A stretch of DNA of 58,515 bases from Bacteroidota bacterium (lineage in GTDB: Bacteria; Bacteroidota; Bacteroidia; Flavobacteriales; Weeksellaceae). Below, one piece after another: positions 43,047-51,499 of the stretch (its first letter is position 1; each line of letters opens with the position of its first letter). The stretch lies in contig JAEYOX010000094.1 of NCBI GenBank assembly GCA_023411265.1, positions 1-58,515 of the forward strand, in the 5' to 3' direction. Position numbers and translations under genes: made by a program. The notes under the pieces are model-generated. The model was not told the origin of the DNA. It ran no database searches and was given only the letters and a program-made list of their open reading frames with translations.

Positions 43047-43334
43047 ATGAATTTAGAAGAAATCTTACAATCGGGAAATTATGAATTAATCGACGTTCGC
43101 GAACCGATGGAACTTATGATGGACGGCGAAATAGAAGGAGCTAAAAACATTCCATTAGGAGAAATAGAGGAACGCGAAAAGGAAATTTTGAATAGTGAGA
43201 AACCGGTCATTCTCTTCTGCAGAAGCGGAAACCGAAGCGGGAAAGCATTGGACTACCTGAATACCAAAGGTCTGCAAAACGGTTATAATGGCGGAGGTTG
43301 GTTTGAACTGAAGAACACTATCAGTTCTATTTAA
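43047..43334 (+). CDS. Single-domain rhodanese-like protein
   Basis: A 95-residue cytoplasmic sulphurtransferase-like protein. The active-site loop is CRSGNRS with the catalytic C58. The N-terminal IDVREPMEL and the C-terminal LQNGYNGGGW segments are standard for single-domain rhodaneses such as GlpE/PspE. It starts at the ATG at 43047, divergent from queG, and ends at a terminator. Confidence 0.92.
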   Translation: MNLEEILQSGNYELIDVREPMELMMDGEIEGAKNIPLGEIEEREKEILNSEKPVILFCRSGNRSGKALDYLNTKGLQNGYNGGGWFELKNTISSI

Positions 43335-43354
43335 CCGTTTTTTTCCAACATAAT

Positions 43355-43390
43355 AATGGCAGACATTTTTCTTATCTGCCATTTAATTTT
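43355..43390 (+). terminator. Terminator of the rhodanese gene
   Basis: The perfect stem AATGGCAGA / TCTGCCATT is followed by TAATTTTT. Confidence 0.75.
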
Positions 43391-43432
43391 TACATCAGCT
43401 ATTTTTATTAATTGAAGAAATTATAAAGATAA

Positions 43433-43463
43433 TTTGCTCAATAGAAAACATTCATTAATTTTG
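43433..43463 (+). promoter_or_regulatory. mntH promoter (Bacteroidota type)
   Basis: TTTG at 43433-43436 and TAATTTTG at 43456-43463 are separated by exactly 19 bp, the consensus spacing of the Bacteroidota housekeeping sigma factor. The start codon is 25 bp downstream. Confidence 0.7.
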
Positions 43464-43479
43464 TTAGATAAATCTAACA
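43462..43479 (+). promoter_or_regulatory. Palindromic operator in front of mntH (probable DtxR/MntR-type)
   Basis: A perfect inverted repeat TGTTAGAT-AA-ATCTAACA overlaps the end of the -7 box and the expected transcription start. Binding there would block RNA polymerase, as expected for manganese-dependent repression of mntH. The regulator gene is not in the window. Confidence 0.6.
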
Positions 43480-43488
43480 TTATTTTAA

Positions 43489-44817
43489 ATGCACCCACCT
43501 TCTCGTAAAGCTTGGCGTTCAGAAAGGAGTTCAGACTCCCTTGCGGAAGTATTTTCTTCCATTCATGTTCCAAAAAACGCCGGCTTTTGGAGAAAATTGT
43601 TGGCTTTCACCGGCCCTGGCCTTATGATTGCGGTTGGATATATGGACCCCGGAAATTGGGCTACCGACATCGCCGGAGGTGCACAGTTTGGCTATACTCT
43701 TCTCTCAGTGATTCTGATTTCAAATCTTTTCGCAATGTTGTTGCAACACCTCTCTCTGAAACTGGGAATTGTGGCAGAAAGAGATTTGGCGCAGGCCTGT
43801 AAAGATCATTACCATCCTGTTGTCAATTTTATTTTGTGGATTTTCTGTGAAATTGCCATTGCTGCAATGGATCTTGCCGAGGTTCTTGGAACTGCAATTG
43901 CGCTTAATCTGCTTTTTGGAATTCCGCTCTCGTGGGGAGTTGTCATCACAATCGTGGATGTACTTCTCATTTTGATGCTGCAAGCGAAAGGATTTCGGTG
44001 GCTGGAAAGTATCGTAGCAGGACTGATTTTTATTATTCTTTTGTGTTTTGGATATGAACTTATTATTTCTCAACCTGAAATTTTTCCCATTTTACACGGG
44101 CTGGTTCCGCAAAAAGAAATTGTTACTAATCCCTCCATGCTTTATATTGCCATCGGAATTCTAGGTGCTACGGTAATGCCTCACAACCTGTATCTGCACA
44201 GCAGTATTGTGCAAACCAGAAACTACGAAAGAACTCTGCAAGGAAAAAAAGAAGCCATTCGTTTTGCTACTATCGACAGTACAGTTGCGCTTTTTATCGC
44301 TTTTTTCATTAACGCCGCTATTCTCATTGTTGCAGCCGCCACATTTCATACTTCAGGAAATCACGATATTGCAGACATTCATGATGCACACAAAATGTTG
44401 GAACCGCTTTTGGGAACAAGTTTGGCAAGTATTGCATTTGCGATAGCACTATTAGCTTCCGGCCAAAATTCTACACTCACGGGAACGCTTGCAGGGCAAA
44501 TCGTAATGGAAGGCTTCCTGAATATCCGACTGAAACCCTGGCTCAGAAGATTGATAACGAGATTAATAGCAGTAATCCCAGCACTTATTGTCACTATTCT
44601 TTATGGAGAAGACGGTACTACAGATTTGTTGATTCTAAGCCAGGTCATTCTCTCAATGCAACTTAGTTTCGCAGTGGTTCCATTAGTAATGTTCACTAAT
44701 GACAAACTGAAGATGGGAGAATTGGTAAATCGCAACTGGTTGAAAATCACTGCATGGATCATTACTTTCATTATTGTTATATTAAATTTATATCTTCTGT
44801 TAATCACGTTTTTCTGA
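43489..44817 (+). CDS. mntH: Nramp-type divalent metal (manganese) transporter
   Basis: A 442-residue proton-coupled Mn2+/Fe2+ importer with about 11 membrane helices. The metal-binding motif in helix 1 is present (VGYMDPGNWATD) and the second site in helix 6 is GATVMPHNLYLHS. The protein has a longer hydrophilic N-terminus (about 35 residues) than E. coli MntH. The promoter is a clean TTTG-N19-TAATTTTG, and a perfect palindrome covers the start of transcription, pointing to metal-responsive repression. Confidence 0.94.
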   Translation: MHPPSRKAWRSERSSDSLAEVFSSIHVPKNAGFWRKLLAFTGPGLMIAVGYMDPGNWATDIAGGAQFGYTLLSVILISNLFAMLLQHLSLKLGIVAERDLAQACKDHYHPVVNFILWIFCEIAIAAMDLAEVLGTAIALNLLFGIPLSWGVVITIVDVLLILMLQAKGFRWLESIVAGLIFIILLCFGYELIISQPEIFPILHGLVPQKEIVTNPSMLYIAIGILGATVMPHNLYLHSSIVQTRNYERTLQGKKEAIRFATIDSTVALFIAFFINAAILIVAAATFHTSGNHDIADIHDAHKMLEPLLGTSLASIAFAIALLASGQNSTLTGTLAGQIVMEGFLNIRLKPWLRRLITRLIAVIPALIVTILYGEDGTTDLLILSQVILSMQLSFAVVPLVMFTNDKLKMGELVNRNWLKITAWIITFIIVILNLYLLLITFF

Positions 44818-44919
44818 TAAACTCAGGACCCAACCTTATGAACAACTTTTCCTGCCGAATTGTCTCAAAATTCCTTTTGGCAAAAGTTTTGAAAAACATC
44901 AAATATTAAAAGTAAAAGT

Positions 44920-45459
44920 ATGTCAGATAATCAGGATAATACAGAAAAAATCAATACTGAGCAGGAAGAAACCGTTCAGGATCAGGCACAAAAAACAGAA
45001 GAAATAATGACAGACCAGCCTTCCGCGGAAGAACTTTTGGCAGAAGAAAAAAACCGTTATCTGCGTTTATATGCTGAGTTTGAAAATTATAAAAAAAGAA
45101 CTACTAAAGAAAAAATGGAGTTCTTTCAGTTTGCCAATCAGGAAATGATGATTTCCATGCTGGGAATTCTGGACGATTTTGAAAGAGCTTTGAAGGAAAT
45201 TGGTAAAAACGGAAATGAAAAAGACCTGCAGGGAGTAGAACTGATCTATCAGAAATTCAAATCTACCCTTACAGATAAAGGACTAAAAGCTATGGAAGTA
45301 AAAACCGGAGAAGATTTCAATGTTGATTTTCATGAGGCCATCACTCAGATTCCGGCACCATCTTCTGAACTGAAGGGGAAAATCGTAGATGTTATCGAAA
45401 CCGGATATACCCTTCATGATAAAGTTATTCGCTTTGCTAAAGTAGTAACCGGAAATTAA
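44920..45459 (+). CDS. grpE: Nucleotide exchange factor GrpE
   Basis: A 179-residue cytoplasmic co-chaperone that releases ADP from DnaK. An acidic, Gln/Glu-rich N-terminal coil (about 1-55) leads into the family core: YLRLYAEFENYKKRTTKEK, then LLGILDDFERAL-type wording and the C-terminal beta domain EAITQIPAP, VIETGYTLHDKVIRFAKV. It is followed by dnaJ after 70 bp; dnaK is not in the window. No CIRCE element is seen upstream. Confidence 0.95.
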   Translation: MSDNQDNTEKINTEQEETVQDQAQKTEEIMTDQPSAEELLAEEKNRYLRLYAEFENYKKRTTKEKMEFFQFANQEMMISMLGILDDFERALKEIGKNGNEKDLQGVELIYQKFKSTLTDKGLKAMEVKTGEDFNVDFHEAITQIPAPSSELKGKIVDVIETGYTLHDKVIRFAKVVTGN

Positions 45460-45529
45460 TAAAGATCTCATCCCCAGGAAACGCCTCTTGTTTTCGGGAG
45501 CAATGGAAATCGAAAGAAATTAAAAAACT

Positions 45530-46663
45530 ATGTCGAAAAAAGACTACTATGAGGTACTGGGCGTTTCTAAAGACGCATCTGCCGACGAAATAAAAAAAGC
45601 CTACCGAAAAATGGCTTTGAAATACCATCCGGATAAAAATCCGGGTGACAAGCAAGCTGAAGAAAAATTTAAAGAAGCTGCTGAAGCCTACGAAGTACTG
45701 AGCGACAGCAACAAAAAAGCACGATATGATCAATTCGGCCATGCCGGAATGAGTGGCAGCGGCGGATTCGGCGGCGGTAGCGGTTTCGGTGGCGGAATGA
45801 GCATGGAAGATATTTTCTCACAATTCGGGGATATCTTCGGTGGCCATTTTGGCGGTGGTGGTTTTGGCGGTTTCGGCAATGCAGGAGGAAGACAACAGGC
45901 CCGCGGTTCTAACCTGAGGGTAAGAATCAAACTGAGTCTGGAAGAAATGGTGAACGGAACCCAGAAAACCATTAAAGTTAAGAAACTGAAAGCTGCTCCC
46001 GGTGTCACTTCAAAAACTTGTACCACCTGTAACGGAACCGGTGCTCAAGTAAAGGTGATGAATACCATGTTCGGGCAAATGCAGACACAAACCACCTGCG
46101 GAACTTGTCATGGTTTGGGAAAAATAGCAGATAAAATTCCTTCCGGTGCTAATGAACACGGTCTTGTAAAAGAAGATGAAGAGATCACTATCAATATTCC
46201 GGCAGGAGCGCGAGAAGGCATACAACTGAATGTCCGCGGCAAAGGTAACGATGCACCGTTCGGCGGAACTCCTGGGGATTTGCTAGTTGTAGTGGAGGAA
46301 GAGGATGATAAAACCATAAAAAGAGAGGGCGATAATCTTCATCAGGAACTTTACATATCTTTTGCAGAAGCTGCCTTGGGAACCGCAAAAGAAATTCCTA
46401 CCGTTACCGGAAAAGTAAAGATAAAAATAGATGCCGGAACACAATCGGGAAAGATACTGCGTTTAGCCGGAAAAGGACTACCAAGTATCGACAGCTATGG
46501 AAAAGGCGACATGTTCGTCCACATCAATGTATGGACACCACAGAAATTGACTCCCGAACAAAAAGAGTTTTTTGAAAAACAGATTAAAACCGGCGATATG
46601 ACGCCCGAACCATCCGGTAAAGAGAAAACTTTCTTTGATAAAGTGAAAGATATGTTCAGTTAA
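45530..46663 (+). CDS. dnaJ: Chaperone DnaJ with reduced zinc-finger region
   Basis: A 377-residue Hsp40 that stimulates DnaK. The J domain (1-70) has the HPD motif in YHPDKNPGD, then a Gly/Phe region (about 75-125). The cysteine-rich region holds only two CxxCxGxG repeats (CTTCNGTG and CGTCHGLG, about residues 163-193); classical DnaJ has four. The missing ones correspond to repeats 1 and 4, so only one zinc site is expected, a lineage feature seen in other Flavobacteriia as I remember. The C-terminal substrate-binding domains are intact (INIPAGAREGIQLNVRGKGN). Confidence 0.94.
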   Translation: MSKKDYYEVLGVSKDASADEIKKAYRKMALKYHPDKNPGDKQAEEKFKEAAEAYEVLSDSNKKARYDQFGHAGMSGSGGFGGGSGFGGGMSMEDIFSQFGDIFGGHFGGGGFGGFGNAGGRQQARGSNLRVRIKLSLEEMVNGTQKTIKVKKLKAAPGVTSKTCTTCNGTGAQVKVMNTMFGQMQTQTTCGTCHGLGKIADKIPSGANEHGLVKEDEEITINIPAGAREGIQLNVRGKGNDAPFGGTPGDLLVVVEEEDDKTIKREGDNLHQELYISFAEAALGTAKEIPTVTGKVKIKIDAGTQSGKILRLAGKGLPSIDSYGKGDMFVHINVWTPQKLTPEQKEFFEKQIKTGDMTPEPSGKEKTFFDKVKDMFS

Positions 46664-46669
46664 TAATTT

Positions 46670-46699
46670 GAGAGGTTCTTATTAGGCCTCTTTTTTATT
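46670..46699 (+). terminator. Terminator of dnaJ
   Basis: Short arms AGAGG and CCTCT are followed by a T-run (TCTTTTTTATTTT), just after the dnaJ stop. Confidence 0.6.
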
Positions 46700-46740
46700 T
46701 TATGAACAAAATTTCATTGATGCTTTTGCAGATAATCAAC

Positions 46741-46771
46741 TTGGAACATGAAGCGAAATCTGTTAACTTTG
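46741..46771 (+). promoter_or_regulatory. pruA promoter (Bacteroidota type)
   Basis: TTG at 46741-46743 and TAACTTTG at 46764-46771 are 20 bp apart. The start codon is 65 bp downstream. Confidence 0.55.
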
Positions 46772-46836
46772 TGCGGCGGATATTTCTGAAGTTCAGGATA
46801 ATGTCATAGCAGTTATTATACTTAAAAATTAAAAAT

Positions 46837-48462
46837 ATGTCAAAAGCTATTTCTCAGGTGCCATTTGCTGTGAACGAGACAGTAAGAAGCTACGAGCCAG
46901 GCTCACCGGAAGTAAAATCTCTGATTTCCACTTATCGTGAAATGTGGAAACAGAACACAGAAATTCCAATGATAATTGGAGGCAAAGAAATAAGAACAGA
47001 ACAAAAAGCATCGCTGTTTTCACCTCAGGATCACAGCCATGAAATAGGTTTTTACCATAAAGGAAATATGGATCATGTGGATCAGGCCATCAATGCGGCA
47101 TTAGAAGCTAAAGAACAGTGGAATGCTTTAGGTTGGGAACACCGCGCCGCTATTTTCCTGAAAGCAGCCGATCTTATTGCCGGACCTTATCGCGACAAGC
47201 TGAATGCTGCAACGATGATCGGGCAAAGTAAAAACGTACATCAGGCTGAAATAGACGCTGCCTGCGAACTGATCGATTTCCTGAGATTCAATGTAGAATT
47301 CATGACCGAAATGTATGCTGAACAACCTGTTTCGGATACCGGAATCTGGAATCGTGCGGAATACCGCCCATTGGAAGGATTCTGCTTTGCCGTCACGCCG
47401 TTCAATTTTACGGCCATTGCCGGAAATTTGCCCAGCTGTATGGCCATGATGGGTAATGTGGTAGTTTGGAAACCCTCCAACGCACAAATTTATTCTGCTA
47501 AAGTAATCATGGACATATTTACTGAAGCAGGTCTTCCTGCTGGAGTCATCAACATGATTTTCACCGACGGTGCTCAAACTGCTGAAAAAGTTTTATCGCA
47601 TCCGGATTTTGCGGGATTACATTTTACTGGTTCTACCGGCGTATTCCAAGGAATGTGGAAAATGATCGGAAACAATATCCATACGTATAAAACATATCCG
47701 AGAATTGTAGGTGAAACCGGCGGAAAAGATTTCGTGATGGTGCATCCTTCAGCTGATGCTGCGGCTGTGGCTACAGCACTGGTTCGCGGAGCCTTTGAGT
47801 ACCAGGGGCAGAAATGTTCCGCCGCTTCCAGAGCATATGTTCCGAAATCGCTTTGGGAAGCCGTAAAAGAAATTATGGGAGCCCAGCTGAAAACCGTAAA
47901 GGTAGGCTCACCGGAGGACCCTTCCAATTTCGTAAATGCCGTGATCGATAAAAAATCTTTTGAAAAATGTAAAAATTATATCGAAAGAGCAAAAAATTCA
48001 GGCGACAGTAATGTTATTTTCGGAGGAACCTGTGATGATTCCAAAGGCTGGTTTGTACATCCTACCGTTATAGAAACTACAAATCCACAATACGAAAGCA
48101 TGTGTGAGGAAATCTTCGGACCCATACTTTCCGTATATGTTTACGATGATGCTGATTGGCAGAAAACCCTGAAACTCGTAGATGAAACCTCTCCTTATTC
48201 TCTGACAGGTTCTATTTTTGCTCAGGATCGCTACGCAATTGCAGAGGCATATAAAGCGTTGGAAAATGCAGCTGGTAATTTTTATATTAATGATAAACCT
48301 ACCGGAGCTGTAGTGGGGCAACAGCCTTTCGGCGGAGCAAGAGCTTCCGGAACCAATGACAAAGCAGGTTCTAAAATGAATCTTCTGCGTTGGGTTTCCG
48401 TTCGTTCCATCAAGGAAACTTTCGTATCTCCCAAAGATTATAAATATCCTTATCTGGGATAA
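46837..48462 (+). CDS. pruA: L-glutamate gamma-semialdehyde dehydrogenase
   Basis: Oxidises glutamate semialdehyde (pyrroline-5-carboxylate) to glutamate with NAD+, the second step of proline breakdown. The 541-residue monofunctional form has the catalytic C327 in GQKCSAASR and general base E293 in GETGGKD. Cofactor-binding WKPSNAQ and HFTGSTGVF are also present. No proline dehydrogenase domain is attached, so PutA-type fusion is absent; proline dehydrogenase must be elsewhere. Confidence 0.95.
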   Translation: MSKAISQVPFAVNETVRSYEPGSPEVKSLISTYREMWKQNTEIPMIIGGKEIRTEQKASLFSPQDHSHEIGFYHKGNMDHVDQAINAALEAKEQWNALGWEHRAAIFLKAADLIAGPYRDKLNAATMIGQSKNVHQAEIDAACELIDFLRFNVEFMTEMYAEQPVSDTGIWNRAEYRPLEGFCFAVTPFNFTAIAGNLPSCMAMMGNVVVWKPSNAQIYSAKVIMDIFTEAGLPAGVINMIFTDGAQTAEKVLSHPDFAGLHFTGSTGVFQGMWKMIGNNIHTYKTYPRIVGETGGKDFVMVHPSADAAAVATALVRGAFEYQGQKCSAASRAYVPKSLWEAVKEIMGAQLKTVKVGSPEDPSNFVNAVIDKKSFEKCKNYIERAKNSGDSNVIFGGTCDDSKGWFVHPTVIETTNPQYESMCEEIFGPILSVYVYDDADWQKTLKLVDETSPYSLTGSIFAQDRYAIAEAYKALENAAGNFYINDKPTGAVVGQQPFGGARASGTNDKAGSKMNLLRWVSVRSIKETFVSPKDYKYPYLG

Positions 48463-48480
48463 TTTTCCAAGAAGAAAGAG

Positions 48481-48512
48481 AAACCGTTTCAAAATAATTT
48501 GAAGCGGTTTTT
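48481..48512 (+). terminator. Terminator of pruA
   Basis: Arms AAACCGTTTCAAA and TTTGAAGCGGTTT (one mismatch) are followed by a run of T. Confidence 0.8.
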
Positions 48513-48585
48513 TATTGCCAGATGAGTTCATTTTATTTTGCACCATTTTTGCAGACACCATTATTCATTATCAAAATATTACATT

Positions 48586-48768
48586 ATGAAAAGTCTTGTT
48601 TTAGTCGCTTCCTTGCTATTTTTCGCTGCCTGTGCAGATAAAAAAGAGGATCGTGAGTCTTTTAAAGAAGATCACAACGCACGTCATATGGTCAATGAAT
48701 TAGGTGATACAGCAGCTACAGTTTCCGACAGTGCGGAAATTAAAAATGACAGTATTTCTAAAGAATAG
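48586..48768 (+). CDS. Small lipoprotein of unknown function
   Basis: A 60-residue lipoprotein. MKSLVLVASLLFFAAC is a short lipoprotein signal ending in AAC; the rest is about 44 residues of hydrophilic, acidic and Ser/Lys-rich sequence without a fold signature. The ATG at 48586 is chosen; the open frame begins at a TTG at 48538. It is convergent with fabH through a shared terminator. No function can be assigned. Confidence 0.7.
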   Translation: MKSLVLVASLLFFAACADKKEDRESFKEDHNARHMVNELGDTAATVSDSAEIKNDSISKE

Positions 48769-48770
48769 AA

Positions 48771-48799
48771 AAAGCCGATACTATCATGAAACCGGCTTT
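48771..48799. terminator. Likely terminator between the lipoprotein gene and fabH
   Basis: Arms AAAGCCG and CGGCTTT surround a 15-nt loop between convergent genes. T-runs are modest. Confidence 0.55.
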
Positions 48800-48827
48800 A
48801 AAAGTAATTTATTTTTTGAAATAAAAC

Positions 48828-49850
48828 TTAATATTCGAACAGAACGCTTCCCCAGGTGAAGCCACTTCCAAAGGCGGATAGCAGAACTAAATTGCCCCGT
48901 TTTATTTTTCCTGACTGAACAGCTTCGCTGAGGGCAAGCGGAATGGATGCGGCTGTGGTGTTTCCGTACTTTTGAATATTGTTGAAAATTTTCTCATCCG
49001 GAAGTCCCATCTTCTGCTGCACAAATTGGGCTATCCTTAGATTCGCCTGATGCGGAATGAAAAGATCAAGATCATCGATGGTTTTTCCCGCTTCTGAGAG
49101 TGCTTCAATCATGGTTTCAGGAAAACGGGTAACTGCGTGTTTAAAAACAAAATTCCCATTCATCACGGGATAAACTTCGGCACTGGTAACGTTTTGGGGT
49201 TCCAGCCTCATCCTGTCGCTCCAGCCATATTTGGATCCCGGAAATTTAGTGCAAAGTTCCTCTGCAAATTTTCCTTCAGAGTGCATATTAATGGAAAGAA
49301 TATCGCCATGTGCATCGCCTTCAGTCGCAGAAAGCACAACGGCACCTGCTCCGTCACCGAAAATTACTGAAACGCCTCTTCCTTCATCAGAAAAATCGAG
49401 GCCGAAAGAATGAATTTCAGCTCCTACCACCAGTATATTTTTATAAATGCCTGATTTTATAAACGCGTGTGCAACACTCATCGCATAGACAAATCCGGAA
49501 CACTGATTCCGTACATCCAGTGCACCAATGGTTCGGCAACCCAGCATTTCCTGAAGAAGCACGCCACATCCTGGGAAATAATAATCCGGAGAAAGAGTTG
49601 CAAAAATAATATAATCTAATTCTTCCGCTTTGATACCGGCATTCTGAAGAGCTATTTCAGAGGCTTTAAATCCCAAATACGCTGTAGTTTCCTTCTCGTC
49701 GTTACGTTGAGCACGATGGTGACGTTCTTTTATTCCTGTGCGTTCTGTGATCCATTCATCGCTGGTATTCATCAGTTTAGAGAGATCATCATTGGTCACA
49801 ATATTTTCCGGAACATAATGCCCTGTGCCTTTTATGGTACTTTTAAACAT
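48828..49850 (-). CDS. fabH: 3-oxoacyl-ACP synthase III
   Basis: A 340-residue beta-ketoacyl-ACP synthase III. The catalytic triad is C117 (RNQCSGF), H267 (IPHQAN) and N297 (KYGNTTAASIPLA). In fatty-acid synthesis this enzyme condenses acetyl-CoA (or branched acyl-CoA, as is common in Bacteroidota) with malonyl-ACP. The insert ELCTKFPGSKYGW before the substrate channel differs from E. coli, so a role in another acyl pathway cannot be ruled out. It is monocistronic. Confidence 0.92.
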   Translation of the reverse strand: MFKSTIKGTGHYVPENIVTNDDLSKLMNTSDEWITERTGIKERHHRAQRNDEKETTAYLGFKASEIALQNAGIKAEELDYIIFATLSPDYYFPGCGVLLQEMLGCRTIGALDVRNQCSGFVYAMSVAHAFIKSGIYKNILVVGAEIHSFGLDFSDEGRGVSVIFGDGAGAVVLSATEGDAHGDILSINMHSEGKFAEELCTKFPGSKYGWSDRMRLEPQNVTSAEVYPVMNGNFVFKHAVTRFPETMIEALSEAGKTIDDLDLFIPHQANLRIAQFVQQKMGLPDEKIFNNIQKYGNTTAASIPLALSEAVQSGKIKRGNLVLLSAFGSGFTWGSVLFEY

Positions 49851-50220
49851 ATTCTTATTTCAATTATAACAGTAAATTTATCCCAGTTAATGAGTTAACA
49901 AACTCTTGTGTAAATATACCAAAATGAATAATCAGCCGGAGCCATTTTTATAAAAATTCCTCCGAAATTAATTCAGGCTAAAGCTACCTCATCCTGTTCA
50001 GCAAAAGATCTCCATAAAATAAAGTCAAAAGAGAACTAGATAAGCAAACCAGAAGACCTGTTACAAAAGCGGTTGGGAATCCTACCATAATCACAGACGA
50101 TATCATATATTATTACCCGATAATGTGAACGATATCTTTTGACAAATGGATGACTTTTGCTTGTCATTGGTTGTTTTAAAAATGTCGTCTAAGATTTAAA
50201 GTTTAAAACCCAAATGATTC
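49851..50220. other. Intergenic region between fabH and holB
   Basis: It holds the fabH promoter region (to the left) and the space downstream of holB. A 40-codon hydrophobic frame at 49984-50106 (minus) is listed separately. No RNA gene or repeat is seen. Confidence 0.4.
49984..50106 (-). CDS. Possible small membrane peptide
   Basis: A 40-residue frame with one strongly hydrophobic stretch (SSVIMVGFPTAFVTGLLVCL) and a charged end (LLLNRMR). It has an ATG start, but no clear ribosome site or promoter. It may be a real small membrane protein, a remnant of a transporter, or chance. Confidence 0.2.
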   Translation of the reverse strand: MISSVIMVGFPTAFVTGLLVCLSSSLLTLFYGDLLLNRMR

Positions 50221-51336
50221 CTATATGGATTTATGAATGTATCTTGAGAGTTTAATCCCGAGATCTGTCCAGATAATTTTAGCATTTCCGTTACGCTGCA
50301 GGTGATAATCCGCTTCGCTGATTTCTTCAAGGATACTTTCAATATTCGCTCCATGGATAAATTTTGAGAATCCTTCCCAGTTGAAACCTCCGGAATCTAT
50401 TTTACGGTAAACAAGATTGGGAAGCCCGTAATTCTGAAGCAAAGCCTGCCGGAACATTTCCGAACAAAACTGAAGGAAATTCTTTTGTTTTTCGCGGTTC
50501 CAGCTGGAAATATTTCTGGCCCAAAGAATAATATTTTTAAGAAATTCAGGTTTTTTCTTTACCTGAAAGGCATCCCGAACCCACTGTATGAAAAGGGTCT
50601 CAAACTCTGATTGGCCTTCCTGATTCAGCAATTTTATAGCATCATTCAGATTCCCCTCAACCTGATGCACAATTTCGTTGATTCTTTCTACAGATAACTG
50701 TGTTTTTGCGGTCAGGTATCGTTCGATATCCGTATCTTTTATCCGCGGAATTTCCGTAATCTGAGTTCGGGAAAGAATTGTTGGTAGAAAACTGTCTGTA
50801 TTTTCGGCCGTTAGAATAATAAGTGTTTTGGCAGGCGGCTCTTCTAAAAACTTCAACAGTTTATTGGAGGCCGAAATATTCATTTTATCTGCTCTCCAGA
50901 TGATGAGAATCTTAGTTCCTCCCTCAAAGCTCATGAGCGCAAACTTTCCGTTCAGTTCATCAATTTCATCTGCTGAAATAAAAAGCTGTTTGTTTTCAGA
51001 TTCCAAATAAGTACTCCAGTCATCGAAATCGGCATACGGATTTTCAAGGATCATTTCTCTGAAAATCGGAAAAAATCTTTTGCTAAGTGAATTATTTTTT
51101 TCAGTAAAAACAGGGTAACTAAAATGAAGATCAAGATGATTCAGATGTTCAACTTTTGCACCTGAAGCCGGATTTTCTCTGCTTAGAACTTCTCTTGCAT
51201 AAGCCAAAGCCAGCGGTAGCGTTCCATACCCTTCTTTTCCTGCAAACAACTGCGCATGGCCTAACCTGTTTTCTTCAATACTATTCTTCAGCCTTTCTTT
51301 TATAGTCTGATGGCCTGCAATGTGATCCCAATTCAT
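50221..51336 (-). CDS. holB: DNA polymerase III delta-prime-like subunit
   Basis: A 371-residue clamp-loader component. The N-terminus (WDHIAGHQTIKERLKNSIEENRLGHAQLFAGKEG) is the AAA+ clamp-loader start, but the Walker A lysine region is degenerate (GKEGYGTLPLA) and the zinc-binding cysteines are absent, as is usual for non-hydrolysing delta-prime. SNKLLKFLEEPP and LSRTQ are clamp-loader signatures. It loads the sliding clamp with gamma/tau and delta, encoded elsewhere. Confidence 0.88.
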   Translation of the reverse strand: MNWDHIAGHQTIKERLKNSIEENRLGHAQLFAGKEGYGTLPLALAYAREVLSRENPASGAKVEHLNHLDLHFSYPVFTEKNNSLSKRFFPIFREMILENPYADFDDWSTYLESENKQLFISADEIDELNGKFALMSFEGGTKILIIWRADKMNISASNKLLKFLEEPPAKTLIILTAENTDSFLPTILSRTQITEIPRIKDTDIERYLTAKTQLSVERINEIVHQVEGNLNDAIKLLNQEGQSEFETLFIQWVRDAFQVKKKPEFLKNIILWARNISSWNREKQKNFLQFCSEMFRQALLQNYGLPNLVYRKIDSGGFNWEGFSKFIHGANIESILEEISEADYHLQRNGNAKIIWTDLGIKLSRYIHKSI

Positions 51337-51499
51337 CTTTCAAAGATACTTTTTTGAACATTATTTTAAAAAAGACATTTGCAAATGTACCTCATTTTAT
51401 GATCCTTTACATCGTATCTGCTTAACAAAACTTTACGAAAGTAAATTTTCTCAATTCAGTAATAATTAAGATATTTGCCCATTATTTTAAAAAACTGGA

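Noticed and set aside
44818..44919. CIRCE heat-shock operator before grpE
   Set aside because: No TTAGCACTC-N9-GAGTGCTAA-like repeat is visible.
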